A stretch of 64,000 nt of DNA from Eutreptiella sp. 'Long Island Sound 2002' (GCA_964036045.1 OZ038380.1:62790591-62854590); one strand, 5' to 3'; shown: positions 19,431 through 30,910, counted from the first letter of the stretch. Notes: generated by a model not told the origin, from the letters alone. Numbers and translations are program-made.

Positions 19431-20250
19431 TCGTCCCCTTTGTGAGGAAGCGCTGCTTGATCGAGAGCGGAGTGACAGAACGGGAAATTTGGAATTTTCA
19501 TAAATAATTATCTTTATCAATAACTGGTTTTAATATATTTACCAAAAGCATATGAATAGAATGATGTACCAATCCTGTATCCTGAAATGTGTTGGTAGGT
19601 GGGTAGGTAGGTATCTTCGGCAGCTCGGGATTCCTCCTTTGACAATGCAGGAAGAAGGTCTAACCAAGGGGATGTCCTGTCCCTCCCACTACCCTAGGTC
19701 AGGTGCCCCTTGAGCCGCTCCCGCAGGTGCTTGGGAAGGCAGAGTTGTGGCCACCCAGTCGAGGTGTCCCATGTGGGAGGGTGTCCCAACATGTGTCCGT
19801 GGGTAGGGCGACATGTCTCCTCCGTCCTCCGGCTCTGGCGGGCTGCCTGAGATTTCAAAATAGGATGGTGTCTGCGCGCACATTTAGTTCTTTCTTGTTG
19901 CGGTTCGTAAGAGCTGGTCGTTTCGGCATGGAGCTATTTGCGACAATAGCCAAACAAACTGCTACAAAACAAACCTTTATGTGTACGAACTATTTCCAAC
20001 ACCTATAGACAGTTGCATACTTGTCAGCACATAAAAGCGGCCAGGTACCTGCTTTTCGACACCTTCTTGTACTTTCTTATGGCGTGATGATGCAAAATCT
20101 TGGACGATGGGTAACCATGTATTTTGTACAGATTCGCGACTGTAATTGATCGATGCATCAGTTGCAAATGAGGCTGCACCAGCGGCGATTGTTTTCTCTT
20201 ATTTTATCACAGGCGCCCCTCGTCGCTGTCGGAAACAAGGTCAGACGGTG
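19431..20250 (+). repeat. Direct duplication, copy 1 (carries LINE-B fragment)
   Basis: Matches 21112-21670: CCCCTTTGTG(A/G)G(A/G)AAGCGCTGC at the start, GGCATGGAGCTATT in the middle, ATTTTGTACAGATTCGCGAC and a polypyrimidine-CAG (TATTTTATCACAG) at the end. Copy 1 is about 260 bases longer because of the LINE-B fragment at 19591-19849, which copy 2 lacks. Confidence 0.75.
19591..19849 (-). mobile_element. LINE-B 3' fragment (5'-truncated copy)
   Basis: Reads on the minus strand as the last ~250 bases of LINE-B ending in a (TACC)n tail, seen on the plus strand as GGTAGGTGGGTAGGTAGGTA. It matches 29709-29955. The direct duplicate at 21112-21670 has continuous sequence at this point, which confirms an insertion. 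No coding capacity. Confidence 0.75.
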
Positions 20251-21111
20251 ACTGACTGCGAGCGGGCTCCACAGCTGTGGGGGCTTCATGTGGAACCTAT
20301 GCATGATGTATGATGGCATACATACATACTATGCACCAGATTGTCATCATGGCCACAGAGCTGGTGTAGAGACGCAATGCCATAGCGGAGAGTGAAAGTA
20401 GAAAACACCATCCAGTGGATGTGAACTGGGCAATAGTGAGTGGAAGCACTGTAAACTATTTGTGCCAACAGGTCATGGCCGTTTGTGAACGACATCTGTC
20501 TTTGCATCGCTTTTGTGCTCAATGCTGACTCAGCGAGAGGTTTGGAAGGCCACCTAAACAATGAGAACGACCCCATTTGCTTGTCTGCATCCTAGAGTAC
20601 CACCCTTTCTTTTTAGAACTTGTGGCCTTCTTCTAATCTATTTGGATAGATCTGTGGAATGATAAGAATGTTTAGATTTGGTGCATTAGTGCATCATTTA
20701 TAGGCACCAGAAGGTGAGCCCTTCAGGGATGCGCTAAAACTGCCATCCCCAAATGATGCTTCCCAATGGGCACACGTCACAATGGCCCTTAACGTGGGCA
20801 ATCAGCAGCATGAATTGCTGCAGAATGGATGCCCTCCACGAGCGTGGGAACTAGGTTACCAAAGGAAAAAGATTCCAACGTAGAGTTGTTGAACAGTACA
20901 CTCAATGGGTTACTCCCACTGCTTGCAACTTGTGTTGCCGCAACATTTGTCTCCTTTTTTTGCAGTGTTTTCCAAGGTGAGCACTGAGACAAAAGAACAC
21001 ATATTGCAACAATCAAAGGAATTTGACTTGAAAGTTAAAGTAGTTTGCTCCATTGAATCTACTTATGACCACATCAAACCTTTTGAGGGTGGCAACTGAT
21101 GAGATAGAATT
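20251..21111. other. Unassigned region
   Basis: There is a minus-strand open frame of 96 codons at 20576-20286 with natural composition but no recognised motif. Nothing else is visible. Confidence 0.3.
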
Positions 21112-21670
21112 GACGTATTCGGTCCCCTTTGTGGGAAAGCGCTGCTTGATGCAGACACAAGGAGCATGACAGGAAATTGGAAATTTTTATAAATCTGCAT
21201 TGTTCAATATTACCTGTTTACTATATGTCGCAACCTAAACTGAATAGAATGAAGTATAATTCCTGTAATGTGAAATTTCAAATTTTGAATGTGTCTGTAC
21301 GCAGTTTCAATTCATTCTTGTTGCGATTCGTAACACCTGGTAGATTGGGCATGGAGCTATTGGGAACAATAGCCAAACGAAATGCTCCAAAAGTAACCTA
21401 TACGTGTACGAACTGTTTCAAACCCCTGTAGACATTTGCATACTCGTTAGTTCACAGAAGTGGCCAGGCGCCTGCTTTTGAAAACCTTCTTCTACTTTCT
21501 GATGGCGCGGTGATGAAGAATCTGGGAAGCCCCGGCCGCGTAATGATGTATTTTGTACAGATTCGCGACTGCAATTGATCGATGCATCGGTTGCGATTGA
21601 GCCTGCAACAGCGGCGATTCATTTTAATTTTTCTATCACAGGCGTCCGTTGTCGCAGTCGGAAATGACAG
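21112..21670 (+). repeat. Direct duplication, copy 2 (empty site)
   Basis: Counterpart of 19431-20250, about 80% alike by eye and without the LINE-B fragment. The matching block ends just after the AATTTTTCTATCACAG acceptor-like signal and the first bases following it. Confidence 0.75.
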
Positions 21671-21849
21671 GGTTGCCTGTGTCGAGGCTCTTGGAAGCCA
21701 AATCCATGAGGCCATTTCTTCAGAAGTTACCACGGAACACACGTCGAGTGTTCTACAACTTTGTTCTTCGCCAAACGCAACGACTCGCCGAATTCCCCCT
21801 AGCTTCAAGCTTGAAAAAACATCGCAAGAGTGTGCTACCACCCTGGTAG
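21640..21849 (+). CDS. Possible exon of an unknown gene
   Basis: It directly follows a good acceptor-like signal (TTAATTTTTCTATCACAG). The frame then reads SQSEMTGLPVSRLLEAKSMR ... RNTRRVFYNFVLRQTQRLAE and stops at 21849. The first copy of the duplication has the same acceptor but a stop after about 15 codons. This may be the last exon of a duplicated gene fragment; family unknown. Confidence 0.25.
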   Translation, partial: RRPLSQSEMTGLPVSRLLEAKSMRPFLQKLPRNTRRVFYNFVLRQTQRLAEFPLASSLKKHRKSVLPPW

Positions 21850-23719
21850 TCCTCTCTCCAGGGACATGCGCGTTCAAGGCCCCGAGGGCAACTTAACGTG
21901 CCACATAGGTGCTGTTGATGATGGTTTGCCCCCATCAACCCCATAATGAGGCCATTTGATCCCCACTCAATATGCCCAGAGGGTTATCCACTTTTGGTGC
22001 TTTCGAAAAAATCGGGCAATCCCTTCTACTTGGCAACAAAGTACAAAGAGAAATATATTGAGTTGGCATAACTTCCCTCTTTGCATGCACTTACACACTG
22101 GGCATATCACCCGACAAAACCAAAGCGTGCATATATGCTCATTGTAACTCATTTGACCGTGCGCACCAAAGGTTGGCCATAGAAAATGAGGCTGCTTCCT
22201 GACCCAAGCACTTGCATGCGTGTTCGAGGACCACAGTTACATAAGAACATAGGCACACTTTGGTCCTAGGGCACTTGGTTGGGTATACAAGGCTTGCTTA
22301 GGGTTGTAGGGCATATATGCTGCCCTTTCATGTGCCCATTTGGCGGGTGTACCATTCCTAGAGAAAACCGGCAATGGACCCCATATGGAGTTGATCCCTT
22401 CTTTCTAACGAAAAATTAACACTGGAAAGCCCAACTTTCACCCAAGACCCCTTGAGGAGGTAGGTAGGCATCTTCGGGAGCTCGGGATGCCACCTTTGAC
22501 AATGCAGGAAGTGGGGGGGACAGGACGTCCCCTTGGTAAGACCCCATGACGAGCGCAGTCGAAGTAATGCGGTGGCAGAAAGGTGTGTTATTTGCAATTT
22601 TCAGTTTTTTCATGTGCCCACTTGGGGAGCAGCGCATGCAACCTTGCCACACACCCCGAGTGGAGCCCAAGCGTGGGATCAAAGGTCATTGATGTTAACA
22701 CGATGTGTATAAAAGGAATCACCAGCTACTCTGTTAGTGGGCATTTCAAGTCAATTTCCCATGATGTTAAATGAGTTTTGCTGATTTTGGGACGTCATGA
22801 TGTCAGCTGGCACCTCTGTATCTCCGGCTCGCGCTCAAACGACATCAGCATATGATGAAGGTGAATAATTCCGTTTCCAAAATATCTTGAAACCGGCCAA
22901 GTAATCCTCCTGGGCTCGGCACAGAAAGTTCATCTTGTGGGCCCATCGAAAATCATGGGCTCACTTGTGAACCCCTCCATTCTCAAATCGAGGGGGGTTT
23001 CATCTACGAGCAAAGGGTATGTTGGACACATAGCACTTGAGTCCAAATCTACGCTATACCCTGATCCCAGTCGGACATGTACCACATTTGCACCTAACAT
23101 GAGCGTGCGCATTCTGGGCTATATTTGGCCATTTTCCATACTTTTGGCCCAACGTGCACAAAATATAGGCTTTCAAAGGTAAAAAAGTTAGTTTATTCCA
23201 ACAGCCAAGTAAATGTTGGTGTGACTTGTGTAGCGGCTTCAATATCATGCCAACCACGCTGCAAAACCTTTTTTGGCGAACATTGCACCTGTAAAAAAGG
23301 TTAGAGGGCCCATGAACGGAGCCCCCAAGCCGACAATGCACAGTTTGCTTTGCACAACACTCGCAAATTAGTCCATTTTATGACAAGTAATGGCCTTATT
23401 CAGGTTGGGACGACCCTGAAATACGTATCTTCTGGCTCCCATACCCTGCAACATCTGTCTCGGTGGGTCAAGCACCTGTCAAAATAGGAGGGGGGGGCTT
23501 GAAATGACCGCCCGAGCCAAAACGTAATTTTCTCTTTACCCAAAGTTGGCATTTTTGGGCACTTTTTGCGCAAAGACTGGTCTTTTGTTGAGCAGAGTGG
23601 CCTTGAAACACCCATCTTTTGGGTACCATACCTTGGAACACATTTCCTTTCAGTAGCCATCTCCAAACAAGGGTAGGAGGGCCTTGAACCGACTACCGAA
23701 GCCCAAAAAAAACCGAAAG
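21850..23719. other. Unassigned region
   Basis: AT/GC balanced sequence with no coherent coding frame and no match to other parts of the window apart from the short LINE-B fragment at 22457-22546. Confidence 0.4.
22457..22546 (-). mobile_element. LINE-B terminal fragment
   Basis: About 90 bases matching the extreme 3' end of LINE-B on the minus strand: GGAGGTAGGTAGGCATCTTC, then GAGCTCGGGATGCC and GGACGTCCCCTTGGTAAGACC. This is the third copy of this terminus, again in minus orientation. Confidence 0.65.
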
Positions 23720-24707
23720 GGTGAACACTAGTAACACCAGCATCATGCCCACTGCCCCCCAGGGACCCAGGCCTGAGGGCGCCCTCGTCGTTGCAGGGAA
23801 CTACGGAGATGACGAAGGGGATAGGAGGTAGGAACTGCAGAGGTTCATCATTGCCCAACGTGTCCAGCGCGAGAAGGAGGAGGCCGTGCGGATCTGATTG
23901 GAGGCCCAGCCGAAAGACACCTCTGACTTCATCGAAACGCATGGCCAGCACAAGCAGATGCTGGAGGAGGCCAACTTGCTGGACTCCATCGAGGAGGTTG
24001 TCTGCAGTATCGCCGCCTGCACGTCGGCATGCAGGAATGCACAAGGCCGGAGCCTCGTCTGCCATCTGCGGCAGAGATTAGAGGCGCTCGACTCAGAGCC
24101 TGCAAGGCCCACCACATTGGCCAGAGAGAAGCCACCACGTGTGGAACACCAGCCAGCAGCGGCTGACGACTCCATGGCAGTCGACGAAGGCGTCCATCGC
24201 CGGTTTCCTATCCCAGAGTACAGCGGAACAAAGATGAGCTACAGGGAGATGGAGCCGCCGGCACGCTCAGCTCCAGTCCATCACGGCCAGCCCTCTGCGG
24301 CATTTGCTCCAACAGTCCATCATGCCTGGCCCCCTGCAGTATCCACGCAATCGATCCACCGCACCCACGGGCTTGTTGAGGTACGCGTGGAGATGGATGA
24401 TCAGTCTACCACGGTAACGAGCTTGGCTGCAAGGCCACCAGCTCTCAGTCCAGGCGCCAGCAACCGGTTTGCCCTGGTGAATGAGTTCCCAAGCGTCGAG
24501 GGCCTGTCAGGTCCCCTGTCCCAGATTGTGGGCGACACACCTAGCGAGCACTTCGAAGTGGAGGCGTGGCTGACCCATTTGAAGTGGGAGAACAAAAATC
24601 TCCCGGATCAGGCCGTCGCGACCAAGCAGAGGCCTCAGAAGCAAGTGGAGCAGATCCGTAAGTTGAAGCGGACTGTGCGCGTGATCTGCGAGTTGATCTT
24701 CGAGTAG
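23720..24707 (+). pseudogene. Gag-like fragment of a Ty3-type element
   Basis: Best frame 23898-24707 (269 codons). It opens with a helical charged region (KDTSDFIETHGQHKQMLEEA ... VCHLRQRLEALDSEP), then a Pro/Ala-rich linker, and ends in an amphipathic region (EHFEVEAWLTHLKWENKNLP ... QVEQIRKLKRTVRVICELIF). The same text seems to begin upstream, near 23780 (GALVVAGNYGDDEGD), with stops at the places expected of decay. The layout resembles gag proteins of plant and algal Ty3-type elements, but no zinc knuckle or protease follows, so the call is tentative. Confidence 0.35.
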
Positions 24708-25107
24708 CGCCCAAAAGACGAGGGACCACGGGGTGCGGCCCTAAGACCTGGTGGTCCAACCCCACAAGTGGGACTCTCCCCGCTGCAGCAGATGGTTGTG
24801 CTGGGAGAATCATTAACCGTGCGCTCCCAGAGCCACAGCTTATGGCGCAACAACGTGCTCAGCCTCAGACCACGGAGCAATGCCAAGGGCATGCCAACCC
24901 TCCTGCCGGACTGCTGCCGCCACCAGCAACTCTCATGGCCTGCCAGCCACTCCCGACCCCGCCATCCTCGCGCCACCTCTTGGCGTATCTTGATGCCCGA
25001 CATGGCTACAGCCATCACCAGCATCGTCACCAGCATCACCACCAACAACACCACCAGCATCATCTCCATCAGATGGCGCCCATTGGTGGACATAGCCATG
25101 GTGAAAA
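24708..25107 (+). other. His/Gln-rich stretch after the gag-like fragment
   Basis: The frame at 24842-25129 encodes a Pro-rich then His/Gln-rich tail (YSHHQHRHQHHHQQHHQHHL), created by CAC/CAG/CAT repeats at about 25000-25075. It may be the C-terminal low-complexity part of the gag-like protein or simple-sequence DNA. It ends where the Penelope-like element begins. Confidence 0.35.
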
Positions 25108-25467
25108 TGTAAAGTGGCCAAATCTTTGATTGTTTTGCTCTCACTTGACCTAGGCAAACCCGCAACCGACCTCAAAATTCAGCCTCCACATGGGCACTCG
25201 GCAAGTCTTGGAATATGTCTATTGCATGTGCAAGGGTACTCGTTTTGCCGACACGTGGGCCCTCATCAGCAACACAAGCTATTGAAATGTGAAGTGGCTC
25301 AATCTTTGATTGTTTCGCTCCCACTTCAGTTAGGCAAAGCCGCAACCAACCTAAAAACTCAACCTCCACTTGGGCACTGGGCAAGTGTTGGAATATGTCT
25401 ATCGCATGTGCCCTGGTACCAGTTTTGCCCACACGTGGGGCCTCATCAGCAACACAAGCTCTACCAA
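25108..25467 (-). repeat. 180-bp tandem duplication at the end of the minus-strand Penelope-like element
   Basis: Two units offset by exactly 180 bases (AAATGTAAAGTGGCCAAATC at 25105 and AAATGTGAAGTGGCTCAATC at 25285). The plus-strand Penelope-like element has one related unit near 32680-32860. A tandem terminus of this kind recalls the tandem 'pLTR' structure of Penelope elements. Confidence 0.7.
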
Positions 25468-26042
25468 ATGGAAACATGCGGATTGTAAATACTACTGTTA
25501 TGATAATATACACAGCACCATCGCGGATCATACCACAGTGCAGGATGCAACATTCATTCAAAGAAATTCCTCTGCTGTCGCGGCGACTTAACTCATCCTG
25601 AGTGCTGTGCGCACATGCCCTCGAAAGAAATTTCTCACCGAGGCCAATGGTCTTAGAATTGCAAAAGGCCTCTTCTTACCCTTGAAGAAAAGGTAGGCGC
25701 TTCACAATATAATGTACCACACACGGCCACGAGAATTGAACAGCAGAATGCTGCCACGGACGTAGAACAGGCAAACTGAGGATTTCCACCCTCCCGCCAC
25801 CCCCAGGGATACCACCATCACCATTTTTGATTTCCCTCAGCAAATGAGTCACTTGTCTATCCAGATCCAAGCGATCTGTCGGTGGAATGATTACATTCGC
25901 CCTTTCTTGCGATGACAACATCATGTGTCACACCACATGAATCGGGGAGTCCAATAACTTCAAAGCCGTTTTCAAACGATCAAAGCACAAAATCGAAAAT
26001 CGTTCATGAGAGCAAATGCGCAAATATCAGATGCACCCATCC

Positions 26043-27264
26043 CTAGCACTCGCGCCTCAGAGAGCCTGGCGGAGCCCCAGGCCTGCCTGCCTGGCGCAGC
26101 GGTTCCCCGCCGGAGCACCAGGATGCCTCGCGGCGCACACGGGCAGAAGCAAACGGACATGAACCGGAGCAGTACCCTGACTGCACCCTCCATGGCCTGA
26201 GCGACGCAGACAAAGCCAGCCTTGGTGCCCATTCAGGGGAGGCAGGGGGACTGATGAGCTGCTCCCCACCCCCAACCACCGAGGCCCCCCGGCCGACCCG
26301 GGCCCTGCCACAACCCGAGAGGAGGCGACACGCAGGCAGCCTTCCCCTCTAACGGCCATCCCCCATCAGCACACCCCGCCAGCCAACGGACCGCCTCGTA
26401 CACACAGGCCCGCCCAGGAGCGGGCAAGCGACCCAGAGCCAGGCAGGGGAACGAAGGGACCCCCCCCCCCCGAGCTAAATAGGCGGAGCACGGGACCGGG
26501 GCAGGCAAAGCAGAGGGGCACGAACCGTGTGGAACGGCCCTACAGGCGCCCTGCACAGGAACTGCGTGCAGTGCGCCCGCCACATCGACCCGGGAGGGGG
26601 GGGCGTACACCGCGGGAGCAAGAGCGCGCACACAGGCAAGGGACACGCGGCGCGGACCCCAAGGGCAACCGAAACCGAGCCCGCGGAACACAAAGACTGC
26701 ATGGAATGGCGTACCAACAGGCTAAGGGAGAGGAAACCCGGACGGGACAACCCGCAACACGCACCGCGAGGAGCGCGAGGGGGGGAGAAGCGAGAACCTG
26801 CGCCGGCCCCGTCCCCCCTAACCTGCCGCGGGCGCCGCGCACACACGAACAGGGCACTGCGGCCCCCCAAGGCAGTAGCACCGCAAGGCGCTACGCACCG
26901 GCCCCACGGCTGGGCAGCCTCCGCGCCAGCCCTATGGGGGTCCCACTGCCTACAAGCCAGTAGCACGGGCCCGGCAGCGAGGGCACCCCCAGGCGACCAT
27001 GCATCAGGGGGGCTGCGTAGTGGGTAAGCGCCTGCAACCACCGTCCCTAGGTGACGCACTGACCGGGGAGTGGCAAAATGGGGAGGCCGGGGAGGGACAG
27101 GTCTCCGAGCCTCGTGAACCCGGGGGACTCCACCACCAGGTGTTTCATGAAGGGCCCTTCACTAGGTCCCAGTGGGGAGGATATCACCTGGCCCGACCAC
27201 GTGGCCGCCCGGGGCCGAAAGGCGTCTAGTACCCTAAAACCTCAAAAAACCCGAAACCTGAAAA
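26043..27264 (+). mobile_element. GC-rich tailed element inserted in Penelope-like copy
   Basis: It matches the ~0.85-kb 'U' units at 57640-58502, 59326-60193 and 61021-61843 (for example GGACCGGGGCAGG, GTGGAACGGCCCTAC and GCCGAAAGGCGTCTAGTACC). It is preceded by about 430 bases resembling the GC-rich array monomers. It ends in an A/C-rich tail (TACCCTAAAACCTCAAAA). The hairpin CACCTGGCCCGACCACGTGG near the end is shared. Penelope-like sequence around it is repeated on both sides (about 25990-26042 and 27265-27316), giving a very long apparent target duplication. I see no coding frame shared among copies. Confidence 0.7.
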
Positions 27265-27283
27265 AATCAAAAATCCTCCATGA

Positions 27284-27894
27284 GAGCAAATGCGCAAGTA
27301 AGGGATGCACTCACCTGTAATCCAGGAACATTCAATGTGCCTCGGCACATTGGCTCTCGGGAGAATGTATGTGCAAGAATGCAACTTTTTCCCGTACACC
27401 ATTGTGCGTAATGGCGCCAAGGAAACAACCCCAATGTCCAAAAATGCAACGACACAGAAACTCGCGGTGTTTTCGAAGGTGAAAGTAATATTTGGTTGGT
27501 ATACCCAGGAAAAGGTTTATGTTCAAATCGCAGACCTTCAAGGAAAGAGGGTGATGAGCAAACCCATCATCTATAAACCTCCAAAGCATGATGTCACAGG
27601 GGAGGGGGGAATTCTTCTCATAAGCTCTAAGGATCCAATGCGCCAAGGAAGGCGCGCAGTTTGTCCCCGTGGCAAAACCAATGAGTTGTAAGAATATAGG
27701 ATCTTTTTCATTGCGAAAATGCATTGTGTAAAAACCACTTTCATCAGGAATCTACCCAAGTACATGTGTTCCTGGTGTTCCATATTCATAAAAGTGAGGA
27801 GAAGCTTGGTGTACAAAGACACCCATTGCGAGACCAAGCATATTACAATGAATCGCTTTAATTTGATGCGTCGGCTATTTCGGAAGCATTGCAA
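27284..27894 (-). pseudogene. Penelope-like reverse transcriptase, minus copy
   Basis: Two minus frames in series: 27894-27571 (ending NMEHQEHMYLGRFLMKVVFT) and 27724-27332 (FATGTNCAPSLAHWILRAYE, then the catalytic FIDD of LWRFIDDGF). The GTNCAP and (Y/F)IDDG signatures are those of Penelope-type reverse transcriptases. A following stretch (ESQCAEAH...RICSHGGF) matches the region after the palm in that family. At least one frameshift is present, so the copy is inactive. Confidence 0.75.
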
Positions 27895-27910
27895 GCTTTG
27901 ATGATAATGA

Positions 27911-28102
27911 ATGACTCAAGAAACGGACAACCCAAAAGCCGTACCACTTCCCCCAGCAGCGTCGCAAGTACCACATAGAGAAAAGGCAAGGAAACGTCCA
28001 AAGATGCCACCGAGTGAGGTAAATAACGAAGTCAACAACAAGAACAAGACCGAGAAGAAAAAGAGGAAGCAGCAAGGCAAGTCCGGCGAAATTCCGGAAT
28101 GA
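27911..28102 (+). CDS. Lys-rich N-terminal frame of Penelope-like protein
   Basis: 63 codons from an ATG, Lys/Asn/Glu/Pro-rich (MTQETDNPKAVPLPPAASQV ... KNKTEKKKRKQQG), ending in a TGA that overlaps the next frame (28099). It is probably the disordered basic N-terminus of the reverse transcriptase protein; a single shift would join it to VPEHLSLLLMLGSKFVPF at 28220-28270. Confidence 0.45.
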   Translation: MTQETDNPKAVPLPPAASQVPHREKARKRPKMPPSEVNNEVNNKNKTEKKKRKQQGKSGEIPE

Positions 28103-29708
28103 TAAAGGAGAGGAAGGAAGCATGTAGACAATCGAGATGGAACCGTGCCATTTCAGGTAACATCATTGTTGGAGAGCCACTGACTCTTCGAGGTGATAAA
28201 AATTTGGAGGTTCCGGAACATCTATCTCTCCTACTCATGCTGGGTAGCAAATTTGTCCCGTTCCTGACAAGAAGCGCTTTTTGTTTAGGCTAAGTCAAAC
28301 CCTTCCCCATGATTTTGAAGATCTCAAACGTGTGCCTGTGAGGACAACTTTCCATTATAAATTTCCTAACTCCTCTAGGGACTCGTACCCTTGATTTGAG
28401 AATTTTTCATACAAGCGCTTGTATGTGAACAACCCTACGACCCTGAATACGAGTGTTGAAGAAAAGATACAACAAGGGGTGTGGCATACTGACTCTTCCT
28501 TCAAAATGGTTTTGAACCAAGTGCGCACATACATTGAACACCTAAGTAACAGTAGGAATGTGCGTAGAGGTCGCTTCAAGGCCCATGTGTTGCAAGCATT
28601 CTTGTGTAACCATAATGTCATGGCGGCGGGCAAGGACGGTGGGTCTTTACTTGTTTCCAAGGTAGCATATTTGGGGGAAGCCTCGGCGCATATGCGTGGC
28701 CAAGTACATGGACGCAATGTGTATATGACAATCGGGGAACGCCACGAGGCCGGGCTGTGGGAAAAGAGTGCAGAAACTGGCAACAAAAATTGGAACAAGT
28801 CATCTTGCTGTTCCTACCACCCACAAGAATGGAATTTCTCCAAAATGTTTTGGATTTTCGGCGTAGACCGTGCCTCCCGAATTTTTACGTTCCTGCTAAG
28901 ACACACAAGGAGGGGTTTGCTCTCAAACCCAATGGACGCTTCCCAACAAGACCGCTGGTGGGGATATTTCGATGGGCAAACACACCGTCGTTGATTTTAC
29001 TCGCTACCATGATAACCATACTCCTCAAAATAGACCGCCACCATGATCCTACATATTTCCCCATCCTTGATACATGGAACTTACTCCGTAGTTTCTCTTT
29101 GGACCCAGGGCGGGGAGCGGATGGTGGGGAGTGGTGCATAACAACTTTTGATTTTGAAAGTCTTCATACTCAGTTTCGCCGTAGTCATGTATCCATGGCT
29201 ATGGATTTTTGCCGTTCCTACTTTGTCTAACATGAAGCCGATGCTCTACCCATTTCAAGCGATGATGGTGTATTTTTACCTTGTTTATTTGATGAAATGT
29301 CTTGGGATTAATTAGTTGATTTGTAATCCAATTTCCCGTATATTAATATGGAACACCAGGAACACATGTACTTGGGTAAGGTTCGCAATGAAGGAGTTGC
29401 TATATTCCTACAACTCATTGACTTTGCCATGAGGACAAACTGCGCGCCTTCTTGGGCGCAATTGATCCTTAGAGCTTATGAGAAGAGGTCCCCCCTCCCA
29501 CGTGACATCATGCTTTGGAAGTATATAGATGATGGGTTTGCTCTTTACCCTCTATCCTTGAAGGTCGGGGATCCGAACACATTCCTTTCCAAGGTATACC
29601 CGCCTCATCATACTTTCACTTTTGAAAACACCACGAGTCGCTGTGGCGTTGTATTTTTGGAAGATGGGGTGGTTTCTTTGGCGTCATTACGCACAAGTGT
29701 GTCCTGGA
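28099..29708 (+). pseudogene. Penelope-like reverse transcriptase, plus copy
   Basis: Frames in series at 28099-28293, 28419-28780, 28757-29230 and 29348-29708. Visible family signatures are AAGKDGGSLLVSKVAYLGEA, FYVPAKTHK, TRPLVG, ITTFDFESLHTQF (first catalytic Asp), TNCAPSWAQLILRAYE and LWKYIDDGF (catalytic pair). Stops and shifts separate the frames. The protein would copy its RNA at an exposed DNA end. The coding part is cut at 29708 by LINE-B. Confidence 0.75.
29698..29708. repeat. Left target-site duplication of LINE-B
   Basis: TGTGTCCTGGA, repeated exactly at 32032-32042. Confidence 0.85.
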
Positions 29709-30293
29709 GGTAGGTAGGTAGGTATCTTTAAGAGCTCGGGATGCCTCCTCTGACATTGGAGGAAGAAGGTCTTACCAAAGGGGACGTCCTGTCCCTCCAA
29801 CTGCCCTATGTCAGGTGCCTCTTGAGCCGCTCCCGCATGTTCTTGGGAAGGCATTGTCGCGGCCACCCGGTCCATGTGTCCCAGGTGGGAGGGTGTCCCC
29901 ACATGTGTCCATGGGTAGGGCCACATGCCCCCTCCTTTGGGCGGCAGCTTCTGGGGGGCTGCCCAGCCGTGTGGAGTATCTCTCACCACAAGGGGTATTG
30001 CTCCCGCTTGTCTACGGTACGACCGTCTCACTCTTGTGGCTTGAGTTGCGGGGCCACTCTGCTTGGCAGGTGACCCCCTCCTGGACTGTGTACCGGCTCG
30101 CCTGTCACCGGTTGCTTTCATGGCTCCGGGTGACGTTTGCCATGGTCCCCCATGCAGCCTGGCCGGGCTCGGACCAGTGGCCCTGGGGTACCGCTCCTGC
30201 CACTGGCCCGGTGGGTCGGCTGGGTCGCCCCAGTGCGTCCGACCCGTTAGGTATTGGTTCTTTCCTGTCCCTCGGCCGCCCTACGTGTGTGCA

Positions 30294-30488
30294 GTGTCCT
30301 GGGCCGCTGGGCTCCTGTTCACCGGTGTGCCCGCGCGGTTTGCTGTGTTGCGTCTGCGGTGTCCTGGGCCAGCTGGCTCCAGTTCACCGGTGTGCTCGCT
30401 CGGTGTGCTGTGTTGCATGTGCGGTGTCCTGGGCCACTGGGCTCCCGTTCACCGGTGTGCGTGCTGTGTGCGGTGCGCGTGTGCCATG
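30294..30488 (-). repeat. 65-bp tandem repeat x3 in LINE-B 3' UTR
   Basis: GTGTCCTGGGCC recurs at 30294, 30359 and 30424, each followed by GTTCACCGGTGTG about 27 bases on. The three units are close to identical. LINE-A also has tandem repeats in its 3' region. Confidence 0.8.
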
Positions 30489-30524
30489 GGTGGTTGTGTC
30501 CCTCTTCCTCCCCCCCTAATTTTC

Positions 30525-30590
30525 GTTTTTTTTTCTTTTCTTTCTTTTTTTTTTCTTTTCGGAAAAAAAAAAGAAAGAGAAAGACAGGGG
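30525..30590. other. Pyrimidine/purine mirror that can form a hairpin
   Basis: A T-rich run with C interruptions (TTTCTTTCTTTTTTTTTTTC) is followed after CTTTTCG by an A-rich run with G interruptions (GAAAAAAAAAAAGAAAGAG). They can pair as a long imperfect stem. It lies inside the LINE-B 3' UTR. Confidence 0.5.
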
Positions 30591-30910
30591 CGCGCGTACA
30601 CTGCAGGCACAGGCATGGGCAGCTGGTGCGGCGGTGCAATAGCGTTGTGTCCTCTGGCGTGTGTCGTCGGTGCTGTGGCGGCAGTCGCGCCCCAGGGGTG
30701 CGGCTCGCGCGTCCTGATGTACACGGGCTTGGGTCAGGGTGGGTTTGGTGAGGTGTCTCTTTGCTTCTGGAGCTGGCTGGTTAGGCGGCTGTGTGGGCTG
30801 TGGGTGTGGGCTGTGGTTACGTTGTTCCCTCGGCGTGCTTGGTTAGGAGTCAAGGGTTAGCGGTTTCGGGGTGTGGTTCGGGTTTGACTTGTGCTTGGGT
30901 TCTGGCTCGG

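Larger units (their letters stand above)
25108..27890 (-). mobile_element. Penelope-like element, minus-strand copy
   Basis: Minus-strand reverse transcriptase text at 27890-27284, a continuation at 26043-25650 (QVTHLLREIKNGDGGIPGGG) and the 180-bp terminal units at 25108-25467. It is interrupted at 26043-27264 by a GC-rich tailed element. It parallels the plus-strand copy (27911-32860) but is truncated at its 5' side: similarity begins shortly before NMEHQEHMYLG. The two copies lie head to head. Confidence 0.7.

Noticed and set aside
26475-27059. Long frames on both strands inside the GC-rich insert
   Set aside because: The same element at 57640-61843 does not preserve these frames.
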